The notes under the pieces: model-generated
The model's database searches: none
Told to the model about the DNA's origin: nothing
Seen by the model: the letters and a program-made list of their open reading frames with translations, nothing else
Part shown: piece by piece, positions 62,378-64,000 of the stretch
Position numbering within the stretch: the first letter of the stretch is position 1
Layout of the letters: every line of letters begins with the position of its first letter
Program-made: the position numbers and the translations under genes
Origin: Aerobium sp039839275
GTDB lineage: Bacteria > Pseudomonadota > Alphaproteobacteria > Rhizobiales > Rhizobiaceae
Length of the DNA stretch: 64,000 bases
Assembly: GCF_039839275.1 (NCBI RefSeq)
Contig: NZ_JBDOQP010000008.1
Coordinates: 60,166-124,165 of the forward strand
Direction of reading: 5' to 3'

Positions 62378-63919
62378 ATGAATGGCGCGGACAAGCTGTG
62401 CGACGTGCTACTGGTCAACGGCGTTGACGTATGTTTTGCCAACCCCGGCACATCGGAAATGCACTTCGTCGCCGCGCTCGACCGCAAGCCCGAGATGCGC
62501 TGCGTGCTCGGCTTGTTCGAAGGCGTCGTCACGGCGGCCGCCGACGGCTATGCCCGCATGGCCGGCAAGCCGGCTTCGACATTGCTGCACACTGGGCCGG
62601 GACTGGCGAACGGTCTCGCCAATCTCCACAATGCCCGTCGTGCATCGACGCCGATGATCAATGTGGTGGGCGACCACGCCACATATCACCTGCAATACGA
62701 CGCGCCGCTCACCAGCGACATCGACAGCCTCGCAAGACCGATGTCGAAATGGGTCGGCCGGGCGCAGGATGCCGCATCCATCCGCAAGGTGACGGAAGAA
62801 GCCTATGTCAGCGCAATGGCGCGACGGGGCGTGTCGACCATGATCCTGCCGGCGGACGCCGCCTGGGGCGAGGCACAGCCTGAAGACCTGTCACCGGTCT
62901 CCGTACCCGCCGCCGAACCTGCGTCCGAAGACGCCATAGCGGAAGCCGCCCGGGCCCTCACCGGCGGCAAGAAGGTCGTGTTGCTCCTTGCCGGCGACGC
63001 CTTGAGGGAAGACGCGCTGGAACACGCAGGTCGCATTGCCGTCAAAACCGGCGCACAACTCTACTCGCAGACCTCCGCGCGCAGCGCGCGCGGCGCCGGC
63101 CGTGTGCCGGTGCGCCCGGTCCCATACCCCGTCGACATGGCCGTCGCGGCTCTGTCGGAATTCGAGGTCGCGATTTGCATTGGCAAGGGACAACCCGTTG
63201 CCTTCTTCGCATATCCCGGCAAGCCGAGCCTGATTCTGCCGCCACAATGCGCCGTGATCGATCTCGGTGACGCCGCCTCAGATTTGCGCGGTACGCTGGA
63301 GCGGCTGTGCGACGCTGTCGGCGCCAATGGCGCAAAGCCCGTCTACGGCGTCAGGGCCGACTTCACTGAGCCGACGGGGCAGTTGTCTCCTGAGACAATC
63401 GGCCTCGCAGTGGCGCGCCGCATGCCCGAGAATGCGATACTTTGCGACGAATCGGTGACGTCAGGCCGCGGTTTTGGCCAACTCGCTCCCGGCTGTGCAC
63501 CGCACGATCATCTGCCGCTCACGGGCGGCGCGATCGGCATCGGCATCCCGCTGTCGGTGGGCGCAGCGGTCGCCTGCCCCGATCGAAAGGTGATCCTGCT
63601 CCAGGCCGATGGCAGCGGGATGTACACCGTCCAGGGCTTGTGGACCCAGGCGCGCGAACAGCTCGACGTGGTCACCATCATCTTTTCAAACCGATCCTAC
63701 GCGATCCTGCAGGGCGAGATGCGCAATGTCGGCGTCAACCAGTTCGGCAAGAACGCACGCGCGATGCTCGATCTCGACCGTCCGGAACTTGACTGGTGCC
63801 AGATCGCCCGTGGGATGGGCGTCGAAGCCGGCCGCGCCACGACGATCGAGGAATTCACACGTCTATTGGACGTTGCACTTTTGGGTGTGGGTCCGTTTTT
63901 GATTGAGGCGATGATTTGA
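62378..63919 (+). CDS. Thiamine-pyrophosphate enzyme, acetolactate synthase large-subunit family
   Basis: 513 aa, shorter than IlvB (about 570-590) and near the size of benzoylformate decarboxylase-like members. The catalytic glutamate lies in LGLFEGVVTAAADGYARM, and the TPP-Mg motif reads ADGSGMYTVQGLWTQAREQ with an asparagine in IFSNRSYAIL. The first glycine of the GDG motif is alanine. It has no small-subunit gene beside it, so a catabolic TPP decarboxylase or lyase is as likely as acetolactate synthesis. ATG 62378 follows GGGAGACGACATC. Confidence 0.85.
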   Translation: MNGADKLCDVLLVNGVDVCFANPGTSEMHFVAALDRKPEMRCVLGLFEGVVTAAADGYARMAGKPASTLLHTGPGLANGLANLHNARRASTPMINVVGDHATYHLQYDAPLTSDIDSLARPMSKWVGRAQDAASIRKVTEEAYVSAMARRGVSTMILPADAAWGEAQPEDLSPVSVPAAEPASEDAIAEAARALTGGKKVVLLLAGDALREDALEHAGRIAVKTGAQLYSQTSARSARGAGRVPVRPVPYPVDMAVAALSEFEVAICIGKGQPVAFFAYPGKPSLILPPQCAVIDLGDAASDLRGTLERLCDAVGANGAKPVYGVRADFTEPTGQLSPETIGLAVARRMPENAILCDESVTSGRGFGQLAPGCAPHDHLPLTGGAIGIGIPLSVGAAVACPDRKVILLQADGSGMYTVQGLWTQAREQLDVVTIIFSNRSYAILQGEMRNVGVNQFGKNARAMLDLDRPELDWCQIARGMGVEAGRATTIEEFTRLLDVALLGVGPFLIEAMI

Positions 63920-64000
63920 CGGGTGTTGGGGTTTGGGCTCTGGTCAAGGTGCGCTGAAGAGGCAGCAGCTTCTTGAACGCAAAAAGCCTCCGCGGCGTTT

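Noticed and set aside
63970..64000. Half of a terminator-like hairpin (AAAAAGCCTCCGCGG) at the window end
   Set aside because: The second arm would lie beyond the window, so it cannot be confirmed.

Overview
The window is GC-rich chromosomal DNA of an alphaproteobacterium, most likely a Rhizobiales member of the Mesorhizobium/Phyllobacteriaceae type. The evidence is the gene content: a ccmABCDG cytochrome c maturation operon beside acnA, the Rhizobiales families DUF1223, DUF2794 and DUF2793, a cobalamin-riboswitch-controlled btuBFCD operon, and a two-tssC type VI secretion locus like that of Agrobacterium. I see no tRNA, rRNA, insertion sequence, integrase or CRISPR array. Genes are densely packed, and ATGA/GTGA stop-start overlaps are very common, so most clusters are translationally coupled operons.

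1-13.4 kb is housekeeping: a UbiH-type hydroxylase, a YbaK deacylase, OsmC, a Leu/Glu-type amino acid dehydrogenase, the ccm operon on the minus strand (with a small YwqK/MORN-like gene inserted between ccmB and ccmC), aconitase with a clear terminator, a YgeA-like racemase, an exported SH3 protein, a ceramidase-family membrane protein and a DUF1223 thioredoxin-like protein. The 399-bp gap at 13373-13771 has no gene but holds structured sequence and a terminator, so a small RNA is plausible. 13.8-21.4 kb holds DUF2794, the B12 uptake operon with its riboswitch (minus strand), a DUF2793/S74-chaperone protein and an AbrB-family membrane protein.

21.5-27.7 kb is a signalling island of the partner-switching type: two SpoIIE/PP2C phosphatases, two HATPase-like regulators (one with a degraded N-box), a stand-alone STAS-like protein, and an unusual fusion of a STAS-like domain to a SAM-dependent methyltransferase.

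27.7-58.0 kb is a complete type VI secretion locus built as two divergent arms. The minus arm runs PP2C-like/HATPase regulator, PAAR, methyltransferase, FHA protein, tssJ, tssK, tssL (DotU-OmpA), a short tssM-like ATPase, tssM, a 47-aa ORF, tssF, tssG, a second methyltransferase and a Ser/Thr kinase. The plus arm runs STAS, tssH (clpV), hcp, vgrG, DUF6931, tssA, tssB, tssC, a second tssC, tssE and an unknown 270-aa protein. Two control layers are visible: kinase plus FHA (threonine phosphorylation pathway) and pseudophosphatase-HATPase plus STAS (partner switching). The most unusual aspects are the three methyltransferases tied to signalling and secretion genes, the doubled tssM-like and tssC-like genes, and several tiny ORFs and non-canonical starts fitted into the operon.

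58-64 kb holds a LysE exporter, an XRE-cupin regulator, the GABA catabolic pair gabT-gabD and a TPP enzyme annotated by family as acetolactate synthase large subunit; the window ends just after it.
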